This document shows, one piece after another, positions 9,770 through 19,230 of a stretch of 64,000 bases of DNA (positions within the stretch are counted from its first letter, which is position 1; every line of letters begins with the position of its first letter). This DNA is from Clarkia xantiana subsp. parviflora. Lineage: Eukaryota; Streptophyta; Magnoliopsida; Myrtales; Onagraceae. The notes below the pieces were generated by a model. The model was not told the DNA's origin and did not search any database. It saw only the letters and a list, made by a program, of their open reading frames with translations. Where the stretch lies: the NCBI GenBank assembly GCA_036873135.1, contig JAPTYO010000005.1, forward strand, positions 16,140,666-16,204,665, in the 5' to 3' direction. A program made the position numbers and the translations under genes.

Positions 9770-12168
9770 ATGAGTGAGTTCCCTTTTTCTCTTCCTTTTC
9801 AGTCGCGTTGCTTCGTTTTCTATTGCTAGCTTAGTACCGTGGCCTTCATTGGGGTGTTAGTTGAAATTTGATTTGTGCTTTGGGGGTTTCCTGCTACCTT
9901 TGCCTTAGGTCTTGCTATCCTGTCAGAGAACCTTCTTACTAGGTCCGATTACAACGAACATGTCACTCTAGGGAACATCTGTCCCCTAGATGAGCCTCTG
10001 TATCCTTTTCTCCCCTCCTTGGGGAACACTCGAGCGACGGTGACGGAGCCTCCCATAGGGACGGTCGCCGTGTATCCCTCTCAGATCCGATTCGGGCTGA
10101 GACTGCCTTACTGTGACGAGCTTATAGAGTTGAGCAGGTTCTTCAGGATTTCTCCTGTGAACCTTGCCCCCAGTGCCCTCCGCGTCTGGGTGGGCTTCCG
10201 GGTATTGTGCCATTGGTACTCCTGGAAGTACTCTCTCACTCTATTCCGATGCTTCTATCGGTTTCAGTATCGGACGAGGGTGGGGTTTGCGAGTTTTGTA
10301 ACTCGTCATCCGACTTTCAAAGATCCCCGATTCTCTGATTTCGGGTTGAGTGGGATCGAGTGGGATACCTCCCTCCGTTTCGTGACCCAGAGTGACAATT
10401 CGGCCAGTCACTGGGCTAAACATTATTTCTTCATTACGGACCGATACGTCACTTGGTCGGTCCTGAATGAGGATCGGTCCGATGGTTGGCCTGCTTTTGG
10501 AGAGTTCTCTTCGGATGACTTGAAGACCCTGAAGATCATTCACGAGAGCAACAGGACCCGGTCTTACTGTCCCGTGTCTTTAGTGACTGAGACGGATCTT
10601 TACGAGGCCGGGATCAGTCTGACTCCTGACTCCGGGGGTTCGGTATGTCACTTGGTCTTTCCATCTTTATTTACCTTCTGCTCTTCCTTTGTAGGTTGGT
10701 TTCATGGAAAAACCTATAACATGCAGGGAGCCCCTGTTGATCTGACCAAGAGGAAGGCTCCTTCCAGTTCTGCTTTGAAGAAATCCCCCCTGCCTGGGAA
10801 GAAGGCTGGAGCCTCTGGTATGCTTTCTCTCATTTGCTTCTTTATGGTATAACTTATGTTTTCCTTATCTTGTTTTTCTTACCTTGCTAGGGCGCTCCCC
10901 CTTGGTGACTGAGAGGGTCGTCTCTGTTGGTAGAGACTCTGGACCTTCCAAATCCAAACCGCGGAGATCTGATTCTGAGGCCGGGGCCTCGGCTGCTAAG
11001 AGAAAGAAAGCTGTGGATCCTGCTTCGCCTACTGCTCGTCCTCCGACCCTATCTCGTGATAAGGAGATGGTGGTCGAAGAGGTGCCTTCCCTAGCTGACA
11101 AAGGGAAGGGACCTGCTGGTGGTGGTTCCCCTGCCCCCCAGCCGAGGGCACGGTCCTCAGGTATGATCTCTACCTTATTACTGATCCTTCTGTGTTTATA
11201 CTATCCTTTGACTTGCTTTGCTTGTGTAGGTGGGCCTCCGACTTTAAGTCGGAAGGATTTCGCACGGCTGACTGATGAAGATGTTATTGGGTCTGAGTGG
11301 ACTCCCTTCGCTGGTCTGAAGGAGTTCCACCTCGATAGCTCCTCCTCTCTGCGGACTCCTGAGGTTGGCGTCCGCGTACTCCGCGGCGCCGTCCCCCCTG
11401 GCGACCGTGTTGCTTCGCCCAAGTCTCCTGGGGAGACTCGGCGCTTTGTCCAGGGGGTACTCTCTCGTTATGCACCTGTGAGTTGTTCCTTGCTTTCCTT
11501 TCGTTACTTTCATAATGGCTATCTTTCGGTTATTCACCCTTTGTTTGTATTGTTAGGGTATATCTGACATGGTTAACATGTCCTCGCTCGTGCTCGAGTT
11601 ATCTGACGAGAGGAAGACCCTTGAGGACAGCCAGGTCTCTCTCAAGGCGGAGGTCGCCACTGCTGCCGAGAAGGCGCGTATATCTGATTTGAGGTTGCAG
11701 GAGCTCCAGAGCCAGGTATCTTTGCTTGAGGCCACTGTGGGCAGTTTGCGTCGGGAAGCTGAGGTTGCCGCGTCTGTCCATTCTGAGGAGCTGCGGAGGT
11801 TGGAGACTAAGTGTCGGGCGGAGGAGAGGGCTGTCGCAGTATCTGAGTATAAAGCCTCCTCTGCCTTCACCGCCGATTATAGCACGCGTCTCACTCAGGA
11901 GATGAACCAGTTCGGTGAGTATCTGGTTGATCACATATATCGGATTGATCCTCAGTTCCCGTTTGGTGACCTTGGTGACTTTGGGCCATATGCCGCTGGT
12001 TACGCGACTGTTCTGGTGGGTCAGGCTGCTGTCGCAGACGAGGCTGCCCCAGCCCAGGTGGATGCTACACCTGTGGAGATTGGTACCTCAGATTCCTCTT
12101 CCTCATCTATTTCCGCTGGCGGTTCAGGTTCAGGGGGTGAGGGTGACTCCCCCGAGGCTTCTGACTGA
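9770..12168 (+). CDS. Spliced antisense gene, putative gypsy-type transposase (Transposase_28-like) protein
   Basis: I read six exons: 9770-9773, 9909-10642, 10727-10817, 10891-11160, 11230-11477 and 11557-12168. All five introns (135, 84, 73, 69 and 79 bp) begin GT and end AG, and together give one open frame of 652 codons plus stop. The N-terminal half resembles the family Pfam calls putative gypsy-type transposon (PF04195), for example LRLPYCDELIELSRFFRISP and LAPSALRVWVGFRVL; next come a basic, Ser/Pro-rich segment (KRKAPSSSALKKSPLPGKK), a coiled coil (SLVLELSDERKTLEDSQVSL onward) and an acidic Ser/Gly tail. The gene is convergent with gag. Introns matching two or more of these positions occur in copies B and C. 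The biochemical function is unknown; despite the domain name I see no catalytic motif proving transposase activity. Confidence 0.8.
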
Positions 12169-12615
12169 GTTGTTTATCTCATACTATCCTTGTATATATG
12201 ACTACACTCCTTCTCCCCTTGTACGGGTTGAGTGTCTTTTGAGATTGTGATGGTGTTTGTTGTTACTTTCCTTTGCCGCATTATGTTGTTGACTACGTGG
12301 TTTGTTTGCCTTTATATTAGTGCTTCTCATGCTTTTGTATATATCTCTTCTCATGATGCTTCCTTATGCCTTGTGTATGGCTCTTTGGGTATGGACCCTT
12401 CCCTTGATATATTTTCTTTACTTATCCTTCTTTCATGATTTCCTTTACGTCATACCTGTCACTTCATAAAGAAAAAACATTACTTGTTCTTCATATTACT
12501 TTACTTAGAAATTTCTTTCTCATGGTATCCTTCTAAGCATGGTATCCTTCTAAGCATGGTACGATGATCTCTTCTGATACCCCTTACACGGTATACGTTG
12601 TACTGTTAGACCAAA
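12169..12615. other. Spacer between antisense gene and tandem array in gypsy A
   Basis: T-rich sequence immediately after the antisense gene's stop, probably its 3' UTR. I see no coding frame or repeat apart from a doubled 'atggtatccttctaagc'. Confidence 0.5.
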
Positions 12616-12925
12616 GATACGCTCTTGGTGGGCGTCGAAATCTGTTCACGAGACAGGCTCTCGGACGGCACTTAACGTTTCGCAGGATAGGCTCCCGGAG
12701 GGCACAGGTTAGTCCACCAATACCATACCTTCTTGACGGGTGTCAAACTGTTCACGAGACAGGCTCTCGGACGGCACTTAACGTTTCGCAGGATAGGCTC
12801 CCGGAGGGCACAGGTTAGTCCACCAATACCATACCTTCTTGACGGGTGTCAAACTGTTCACGAGACAGGCTCTCGGACGGCACTTAACGTTTCACAGGAT
12901 AGGCTCCCGGAGGGCTCAGGTTAGA
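12616..12925. repeat. 106-bp tandem repeat, gypsy A
   Basis: Copies start with CTGTTCACGAGACAGGCTC at 12642, 12748 and 12854, an exact 106-bp spacing; the third is partial. Each contains two diverged versions of the core that forms the next array (GATAGGCTCCCGG-type and CGAGACAGGCTCTCGG-type). Confidence 0.92.
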
Positions 12926-13450
12926 CCAAAGATACGCTCTTGGTGGGCGTCGAACTGGTAGTTTGAAATCTACCTCAAGATACGCTCTTGGGGGCGTCGA
13001 ACTGGTAGTGTTTTTTCTACCTCAAGATACGCTCTTGGGGGCGTCGAATCTGGTAGGTTGCAAATCTACCTCAAGATACGCTCCTGGGGGCGTCGAATTC
13101 GTAGTTTTTGGAAACCACTCTCAAGATACGCTCTTGGTGCGTCGAAGTCGTAGTGTAATAACTACTCTCAAGATACGCTCTTGGGGGCGTCGAAGGTTGT
13201 AGTATGAACACTACTCTCAAGATACGCTCTTGGGGGCGTCGAGGTTCGTAGTTTTTGGAAACCACTCTCAAGATACGCTCTTGGGGGCGTCGAATGTCGT
13301 AGTACGAAGACTACTCTCAAGATACGCTCTTGGGGGCGTCGAATTCGTAGTATGAACACTACTCTCAAGATACGCTCTTGGGGGCGTCGAATGTCGTAGT
13401 ACGAAGACTACTCTCAAGATACGCTCTTGGGGGCGTCGAAGGTTGTTGAC
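12926..13450. repeat. ~49-bp minisatellite with constant core and hairpin spacers, gypsy A
   Basis: About eleven copies of a constant core (CAAGATACGCTCTTG followed by GGGGCGTCGAA), separated by spacers of about 22 bp. The core contains a CAAGA/TCTTG inverted repeat. The spacers differ in sequence but nearly all fold: GGTAG...CTACC, GTAGT...ACTAC, and in the last TGACTT...AAGTCA. The array lies between the 3' ends of gag and the antisense gene. The same core recurs with a shorter period in gypsy B (20607-21030). Confidence 0.92.
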
Positions 13451-13700
13451 TTGAAGTCATATCTGTGTAAGGATAACTTGGTGATTGTAACATCACATTC
13501 ACTGGAAATACTTTTGAATAACTACTACTCTCTTAGGAGCATTCATGTTTTTGTACACTCGGGATGCCTTGGTGCACCAAGACATCCTTTGTAGGAAATG
13601 AAAGATAGTTGTAGAGTTGGAGTAACTTCGTGAGTTCTCCTTCTCAAGAGTTTTTTGAAAAGCTTGTAAAGCTAAAACATGCGAAATGCTAGATATGAAA

Positions 13701-16700
13701 CTAAGGATATGGGGTGGCCACTGTGTCTGTTGCCACGTACTCCTTGAAGCTTCCATTGTAGATCATTTCTTCCACTTCCACCTTCAACACCATGCAGTTG
13801 TTGGTTTGATGCCCCCAGGTCCCATGGTACTCACACCAACCCTGTGCATCCTTACCAAGGAAGGCCTTGCCTTCCTCCCTGCATGCTGGCAACTCTTGCT
13901 TGAGGCGCTTGTGGAAGATTTCTTCTATGCTGAGTGTGAGGGGTGTGAATGTGAAATTGACACCTCCTCCCAATGTGTCTGCTTCTCTTCCTTTCTCTGG
14001 AACTTCATCCAACTGTTCCACTTCTTGTTCAAATGCCCTATCCAGCCTTGCCTTGAGCTCTCTCATTGTGCTCGTCATGACCATCTCATAGAGCCCTCCA
14101 TATGCCCCGAATGAGTTTGGATGCATGTTTCTGATGAATGCTCTGACTGTTTCTCCCCTTGTGATGTCCATGTTGGCACCATAATTGAAGAATCTCTGGA
14201 AATAGCTTGATATGGGCTCCTGGGGCATTTGTTTGATATCATCTATGTGGCGGAAGCTTCTTAGGATGGAGTCCCTTGTCCTGCTCCCTATTATGGTGTC
14301 TGGCTGCCAAGGTATGGATGTTACCTTCACGGCCTTGCCCTTGTGTCTCCTTGTGGGCACTGTTTGGAAAAAATGCCTGCTCAGGCGGAGTGTCACTCCA
14401 CTCTTCCTTCTTCCTTGCCTTTGTCTCCCTCCCCTCTTTCTTTTATCCTGGTTGGCTCCTGCCATGACCACAGCCACTGTGTCTGTCCTGTGTGATCCAT
14501 GTCTCATTGAATTGACATAGCATTGTCTTGCAGTACGTTGATCACCCAGGACCTCTCCCACTCCGTTCTCCGTGATGTACTTCAGCTTCTGGTGAACAGT
14601 GGATGGCACTATTTCATATGGATTTATGGTTGTCCTTCCTAGGATCCCATTGTAGGCTCCCAGGCTCTCAACCACCAAGAAATTGACATTTACCTTCAGC
14701 TGGGTCCATCCTTGGCCCATGGTCACTGGCAATGTTATCATCCCCAGGGGGTAGCTTGTTGCCCCTGAGAAGCCAACTAGAGGGAAGTTGACCGGATTGA
14801 TGTCTCCTTTGGTTTTCCCTATCTCTTCCAACACTCTCAGGCTTAGGAGGTCAGCTGAGCTGCCCCCATCCACCAAAATTCTCTTTACATCAAAATTATC
14901 AATATCTAAAGTAATAACTAGAGCATCATCGTGTGGAAAGACGATGTGGCTTTTGTCCTTCTCCGAGAACTCTATCTTCACTTCTTCTCCTTCTCTTGGT
15001 CTTTTCCTCCACCTTGGCACTGAGCTTAGCTTGGATGCATAGACTTCCCTTGCATTAGCAGTTGGGCCACCTGATGCTGCTCCTCCATGTATCATATTGA
15101 TGACTCCTCTTTTGTTGGGTGGAGGGTTATAGTCTACCTTTTCCTTGCCCTTGTCTTTCTGTGGTGGCCCTAGCTGCATGCTATTGCCCCCATGGTCTAC
15201 GAACTGCTTCAGCTCTCCCCTCTGGACGATGTTGTTTATGCTTAGCTTTAAGCTAAAGCATTCATTTGTGTCGTGACCATAAGCCTCGTGGTTATCACAC
15301 CATCTATCCTTGTGATTTCCTACCATTGGGGCTCTCCACCTTGCAGGGGGTGACCATAGCTTTTGGTTCCGCATCTCTCTGAGTACGGTGGCTGGAGTGG
15401 CGTTCAGTGGGATGAACTTAATGACATTGATTTCTCTAGCCTTTAAGGGTTCACCCATTTGGTTTCTTTGCTGTGGCGGACGCCATTCCTGCTGCCTTGT
15501 ATTCTGTGGGGGACGCCACTCTTGTTGCCTTGCTTGCTGCGGTGCCTGGGGTGGCTTTCCTTTGTTTGGCCTTTGATTATCTTCCTTAGCTGCCTGGATT
15601 TTGGCCTTCTTGCTTGCCCTGTGCCTCTCAAGGTCAATATGCGTTTTAACTCTCCCTGCAAGCTCTTCCAGGGTGCTTGCTGGCTTTTTGGCCATCTTTT
15701 CAGCCAATGTTGACCCAAAGCGACCTAAGTTTCTGATAAAGGCTCTGATTATCTCCCCCTCAGTGATGTCTCCCTGGATGTCTGCGATATTCTGGTTGAA
15801 CCTAGTGTAGTAGCTGGCCAGGGTTTCATCGTATTCTTGTTTTACATCATCAATGGAGCCTGTTCCCTTGAGGAGTTTCCTCTCCCCTAGGTATCTCTGC
15901 AGAAACTTAGCTTTTAACTGCTCCCATGAGTGGATGCTCTCGGAGGGCAGGCTGAAGAACCAATGTGAGGCCACCCCTGTTAGGGTGTTTGGGAAGAGGA
16001 GTGCCTTGTATCTTTCATCAGTGGTCCTCCCAAATAGGGAGGCCTCATGCTGCTGGATATGTTCTAGGGGGTCTCCCTTCCCATTATACTTTGCAATTTG
16101 CACTGTGTGCAGGGAGTCTGGCACCCTGTTCATCTCCAGTTCCCTTGTGAAAGGGTGGTTTGTCTTGTCATTTAGGCAATGCAGGTTGGGTTTCTTTGAC
16201 TCATTCAGTTTCCGGGTTATCATAGCTTCTATCTCCTCCGGGGTGATCATCACTGCTGCCGGAGTATAACCTCTCTGATACCCATTGTAGTTGTAGACTG
16301 GGCTTACTGGGTTCCCTTGTCTCTGCTGGTATGGACTGTAGGTGTACCCTTGATACGCCTGCTGGGGTGCTTCATAGAAGTCCTGCCTCCTTGGAGGTCT
16401 TGCTTGTCTTTCCTCTCCCAGCGGGGTGTAAGCCCTGTTGCTCTGCTGTTGCCTAGGAGGCACAAATTCTTGCCTTCCCTCTGGGGGTGGCTCTTGGTGA
16501 TATCTTCTTTGTTCCTCTCGCTGCCCTGCTTGAGGGTGCGAGTAGTAGTCTTCTGCTGGGATCTGCTCCTCCTCCTGAGCTTCAGTGTAAGTTCCTTGGG
16601 TGTATGCCGGCCCTGCATACGCTGTGTGGGCACGGTTGCCTTCTCTTTGTGCCGGCATCCCATGCGGGTACCCTTGGGGTTGCTCTTCATAATAGTATCC

Positions 16701-16982
16701 CTCCGGAGGTGCCGTGTTGTGGGAAGGTACTCCCTGTTGTCCTCTTTCTCTCTGTGGCCTTCTTGCCCGGGGGGTGGAGGCTGTGGAGGACTCAGCCCCA
16801 GCTGGGCGTGAGGGTCCTCCCTCCTGGTTGTTCTGTTGCTGAGGAGGTTGTGGTATGTCTTGGGGCTCTGAGTGCATTGGCTGCTTCCCAGGGTTAGGCC
16901 GCCTCCCTAGAGGTATGGGTCCTCTTCTCCGCCCATTGCCTCCAGGTGGGTGTTGGGGCCTGGATACCCTACTGTTGGTCAT
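13701..16982 (-). CDS. Gypsy A gag-protease-second gag polyprotein
   Basis: One intact frame of 1093 codons. Residues 1-230 are low-complexity (Pro, Gln, Arg, Gly). A Retrotrans_gag domain spans about 260-450 (HWFFSLPSESIHSWEQLKAK, ASYYTRFNQNI). A zinc knuckle of type CX2HX4HX4C is at 562-575 (CDNHEAYGHDTNEC). A retropepsin-like domain follows with ILVDGGSSADLL (Asp705) and GILGRTTINP. Where RT should begin there is a basic linker, then a second partial gag (about 905-1000, SSYFQRFFNYGANMDITRGE) and a second knuckle at 1050-1063 (CEYHGTWGHQTNNC). In Tat-type elements PR is normally followed by RT; RT, RNase H and integrase are missing here. I infer particle assembly with a partner element. 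Confidence 0.9.
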   Translation of the reverse strand: MTNSRVSRPQHPPGGNGRRRGPIPLGRRPNPGKQPMHSEPQDIPQPPQQQNNQEGGPSRPAGAESSTASTPRARRPQRERGQQGVPSHNTAPPEGYYYEEQPQGYPHGMPAQREGNRAHTAYAGPAYTQGTYTEAQEEEQIPAEDYYSHPQAGQREEQRRYHQEPPPEGRQEFVPPRQQQSNRAYTPLGEERQARPPRRQDFYEAPQQAYQGYTYSPYQQRQGNPVSPVYNYNGYQRGYTPAAVMITPEEIEAMITRKLNESKKPNLHCLNDKTNHPFTRELEMNRVPDSLHTVQIAKYNGKGDPLEHIQQHEASLFGRTTDERYKALLFPNTLTGVASHWFFSLPSESIHSWEQLKAKFLQRYLGERKLLKGTGSIDDVKQEYDETLASYYTRFNQNIADIQGDITEGEIIRAFIRNLGRFGSTLAEKMAKKPASTLEELAGRVKTHIDLERHRASKKAKIQAAKEDNQRPNKGKPPQAPQQARQQEWRPPQNTRQQEWRPPQQRNQMGEPLKAREINVIKFIPLNATPATVLREMRNQKLWSPPARWRAPMVGNHKDRWCDNHEAYGHDTNECFSLKLSINNIVQRGELKQFVDHGGNSMQLGPPQKDKGKEKVDYNPPPNKRGVINMIHGGAASGGPTANAREVYASKLSSVPRWRKRPREGEEVKIEFSEKDKSHIVFPHDDALVITLDIDNFDVKRILVDGGSSADLLSLRVLEEIGKTKGDINPVNFPLVGFSGATSYPLGMITLPVTMGQGWTQLKVNVNFLVVESLGAYNGILGRTTINPYEIVPSTVHQKLKYITENGVGEVLGDQRTARQCYVNSMRHGSHRTDTVAVVMAGANQDKRKRGGRQRQGRRKSGVTLRLSRHFFQTVPTRRHKGKAVKVTSIPWQPDTIIGSRTRDSILRSFRHIDDIKQMPQEPISSYFQRFFNYGANMDITRGETVRAFIRNMHPNSFGAYGGLYEMVMTSTMRELKARLDRAFEQEVEQLDEVPEKGREADTLGGGVNFTFTPLTLSIEEIFHKRLKQELPACREEGKAFLGKDAQGWCEYHGTWGHQTNNCMVLKVEVEEMIYNGSFKEYVATDTVATPYP

Positions 16983-17010
16983 AGCTCGTGTGATAGCCAG
17001 GCTTTCTGCT

Positions 17011-17031
17011 CGAAGCCTACAGACGGCGCCA
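17011..17031 (-). promoter_or_regulatory. Gypsy A primer binding site
   Basis: On the minus strand, TGGCGCCGTCTGTAGGC starts 2 nt inside the 5' LTR. Gypsy D has the same TGGCGCCGTC start, whereas C has TGGAGCCGTC. I do not assign the tRNA. Confidence 0.8.
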
Positions 17032-17033
17032 AG

Positions 17034-17928
17034 TGTTAGGTTATGAGGTCTCGGTCAACGGGGTGTCGGCTTTGATCTCACTTCCTACGGGGGATGTGTG
17101 TGATCCGGTCTTCTCAAGTTGTTTTTCCTTCGCCTATGTCCTTCTTCCTTCGGTTCCTTCTCTTCTTCTCTCCCTTTGCCCTGCAAAAGGGGCAGTACCA
17201 GACACGGAGGAGGGGGGGGTGGTGCCTGGTGAACCCTCTCCGATGCCTAAGTCAGAACTATATTTCTAGAGAGATAAAGCTAGAGAGAAGTCAGAGCTAA
17301 AATATCCAATTAGCCAAGATGATCAAATGAGTTGTGAAGGTGGGGTATTTATAGGCAACGGTGTCATTAAGGTGGCTTAATGACATCGTTAACCTCTAAA
17401 CACAATTAATTAACCTTTAAGTATATAATTAAGACCTTAGGATTCGGAGGAGGTAGGCAGACTGGACCGAGCATGGGCGTCTGAGAGGGGTGTCGGGACC
17501 CTTGGGGGGGGAGGAATCCGACCCCCAAGGGTAGGGGTTGGGTGAGGGCACCCAACCCCTCCTAGGGAGGGTGGGGTTGGCCAACCCCATCCCTCCTAGG
17601 AGGGATCGGGTCAGCCGACCCGATCTCTCCTAGGAGAGATCGGGTTGGCCAACCCGATCTCTCCTAGGAGAGATCGGGTTGGTCCACCCGATCTCCCCTA
17701 GGGGGGATCGGGTTGGCTGACCCGATCTCCCCTAGGGGAGGTCGGGTGTGGCCACCCAACCTCACCTAGGTGAGTCCTTCGTTGTCGGACGGGCGCTTCG
17801 GCCCCGTCCGAGCCGTTGGTGTTCTCGCGAAGTGTCCGGGTTGAAGTTTCGATTTGCAATCATAAATGGGACGATAAAAATACAACGGTTCGGAAGTCAA
17901 CGGGTTCAAATTGGGCGTATATCCATCA
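17034..17928 (-). repeat. Gypsy A 5' LTR
   Basis: 895 bp, matching 7297-8224 apart from a missing 34-bp palindrome unit and one extra G in a G run near 17212. It holds the presumed promoter for the gag transcript. Confidence 0.95.
17346..17353 (-). promoter_or_regulatory. TATA box of gypsy A 5' LTR
   Basis: TATAAATA on the minus strand within GCCTATAAATACCCC. The same context GCCTATAAATA recurs in both gypsy D LTRs (50149-50156 and 58544-58551), which supports a promoter role. Confidence 0.65.
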
Positions 17929-17933
17929 GCTAT

Positions 17934-18417
17934 CAGCTGAACATTCAAGCCTTAGGTCATCAATGGAACCCAAAGCATCCCAAAGTTGTTTCATCCTCCC
18001 AAAGTATTCAGTGATAGACTGAGCACCTTGTGAACATTGATAAATCTCCCTTGTGAGCTGAAAGATTTGTGTTCCATCAATCTTCTAAAAAATTTCTTTG
18101 AGATCAAGCCAAATAGACAAAGCAGTGGTGTTGTAAACCAATCCATTCACTAACTCCTTAGCAACTGTGTTCCTTAACCAAGCTTTAACCAAAGCATTGG
18201 CTCTGTCCCATCTCACATGTTGAGCCACAGGCACATTCAAACGTGAGCATGTACCATCTATAAATCCAATCTTGTTCTTTACAAGCAGTCCCTCGTTGAT
18301 TGCTGTGCTCCATGCATGATAATTGCTTGATCCTTGAAGCTGAAAAGGAATCCGTAGCAATCCAGTAGTGTCTGAGGGATGCAAGGATAGTGGATCTTCA
18401 ATCGAGGAAGTAGCCAT
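17934..18417 (-). pseudogene. Copia-1 gag N-terminal part
   Basis: The start ATG at 18417 gives MATSSIEDPLSLHPSDTTG, aligned with the Copia-2 start (MANEYNIDDPLYIHPSDTTG), which is why I prefer it to an upstream in-frame codon. The segment contains the copia gag signature NYHAWSTAINEGLLVKNKIG and KAWLRNTVAKELV. The frame breaks near 18085, and gypsy A cuts the gene at 17933. The other half resumes at 7296. Confidence 0.85.
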
Positions 18418-18964
18418 GTTCCAATGACCAAATTTCCAGAAACTCAATTGAATTTGACGTAAAGAACAACAAACTTCAACAATCTATCAATCACAACAGC
18501 AGAAACCCAACGGAATTCCCAGAAGTTGATGAATCTTCAACAACAAGCAATACTAACAAGAACACCTGGTATGCGCAACAGAAACAAGATCACGCAATGA
18601 TCCAGAATGAATCTAAGCATCAATCCAATCCAGAAACAGCCGCAAATGGATCAATATCACGAAATCAATTATCGTAATCAAGAAAGTCAGCTAATCAATC
18701 ACCTAATCAGTCGAAGCTTGAAGACGAAGAAAACGCCGAAGAACTTTGCTTGAAAAGAAAGAACTGATCAATCTAGGCTGATGTGATTCAAATGCAGATT
18801 CAATTGAGCTGAAACACAACTCAATTGATGATGTAGAAGACTTACAAAGAGTCGGAATCCAACGTATTGATGATTGAAGCCACGAAATCAAGTTGAAAAC
18901 CAGGAAATGAAGCTCCAAGTTCACCGGAAATGGATGTTGCTTGACTAGCAAGAAAAAGCCGTTT
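18418..18964 (-). other. Copia-1 5' leader
   Basis: Sequence between the primer site and gag. I see no conserved coding frame. It holds short runs such as 'aatcaatccaatcc', typical of copia leaders. Confidence 0.6.
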
Positions 18965-18976
18965 GCTCTGATACCA

Positions 18977-19166
18977 TATGAATAGAGAGGATCTTGGATG
19001 AATATCAAATGTATTAACAACCAAAATTAGTTTGTACAATTGGTAAATCAAGGTATATATAGGAGAAGAGAGCATCTAACTAACTAACTAACTTAGAGTG
19101 TAAGTAAGCTAGACTAGTATGCATAAATGTGTCAAGTATGGAATGTATGGAATATACATTCCTATA
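18977..19166 (-). repeat. Copia-1 5' LTR, TA...TA termini
   Basis: The twin of 3170-3359, about 98% identical by eye. The initiator-Met primer site TGGTATCAGAGC (18976-18965 on minus) starts directly at its inner end with no spacer, which fixes the unusual terminus. Confidence 0.92.
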
Positions 19167-19171
19167 CTTAG

Positions 19172-19230
19172 GTAATTTCCTTAGCATTAACGGGCTACCA
19201 ATTACTGCGCCACGTCACCATATGCTATCA
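19172..19230 (-). repeat. Copia-4 5' LTR, part 2 (outer end)
   Basis: The sequence continues the LTR interrupted at 3169. It matches the outer end of the Copia-3 LTR ('gcgcc..catcaccatatgct'), ending in ATCA, and is followed by TTAAG, the probable target duplication within the gypsy F LTR. The left partner lies outside the window. Confidence 0.7.

Larger units (their letters stand above)
7297..17928 (-). mobile_element. Gypsy A: young, pol-less Tat-like Ty3/gypsy element
   Basis: Complete element of 10.6 kb with GCTAT duplicated at 7292-7296 and 17929-17933. It reads on the minus strand: 5' LTR 17034-17928, primer site 17011-17031, a 1093-codon gag-PR-gag2 frame (16982-13701), a tandem array (12616-13450), an antisense spliced gene (9770-12168), a stem-loop and polypurine tract (8225-8267), and 3' LTR 7297-8224. 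RT, RNase H and integrase are absent, so it must have moved with proteins supplied in trans. The LTRs appear identical except for one 34-bp repeat unit and one G in a homopolymer, so insertion is very recent. Confidence 0.93.
3170..19166 (-). mobile_element. Copia-1: Ale-like Ty1/copia element interrupted by gypsy A
   Basis: The element reads on the minus strand: 5' LTR 18977-19166, primer site 18965-18976, gag from 18417, then pol to 3355, 3' LTR 3170-3359. CTTAG flanks both ends (3165-3169 and 19167-19171). Gypsy A (7297-17928) is inserted in gag with its own GCTAT duplication; without it the element is about 5.4 kb, normal for Ale-lineage copia. The two 190-bp LTRs differ at about four positions. 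The polyprotein has several stops and frame breaks, so the copy is not autonomous now. Confidence 0.93.

Noticed and set aside
10643..10694. 52-bp version of intron 2 in the antisense gene, ending at the first AG
   Set aside because: It shifts the frame into a stop. The AG at 10725-10726 keeps the frame, and the same choice works in gypsy C.
12926..13450. CRISPR-like pattern of constant repeats and variable spacers
   Set aside because: Spacers are partly duplicated among themselves and self-complementary, the context is a plant retrotransposon, and no cas genes exist. It is a minisatellite.
13686..17046. Many plus-strand frames of 60-164 codons opposite gypsy A gag
   Set aside because: Shadows of the 1093-codon minus-strand frame.
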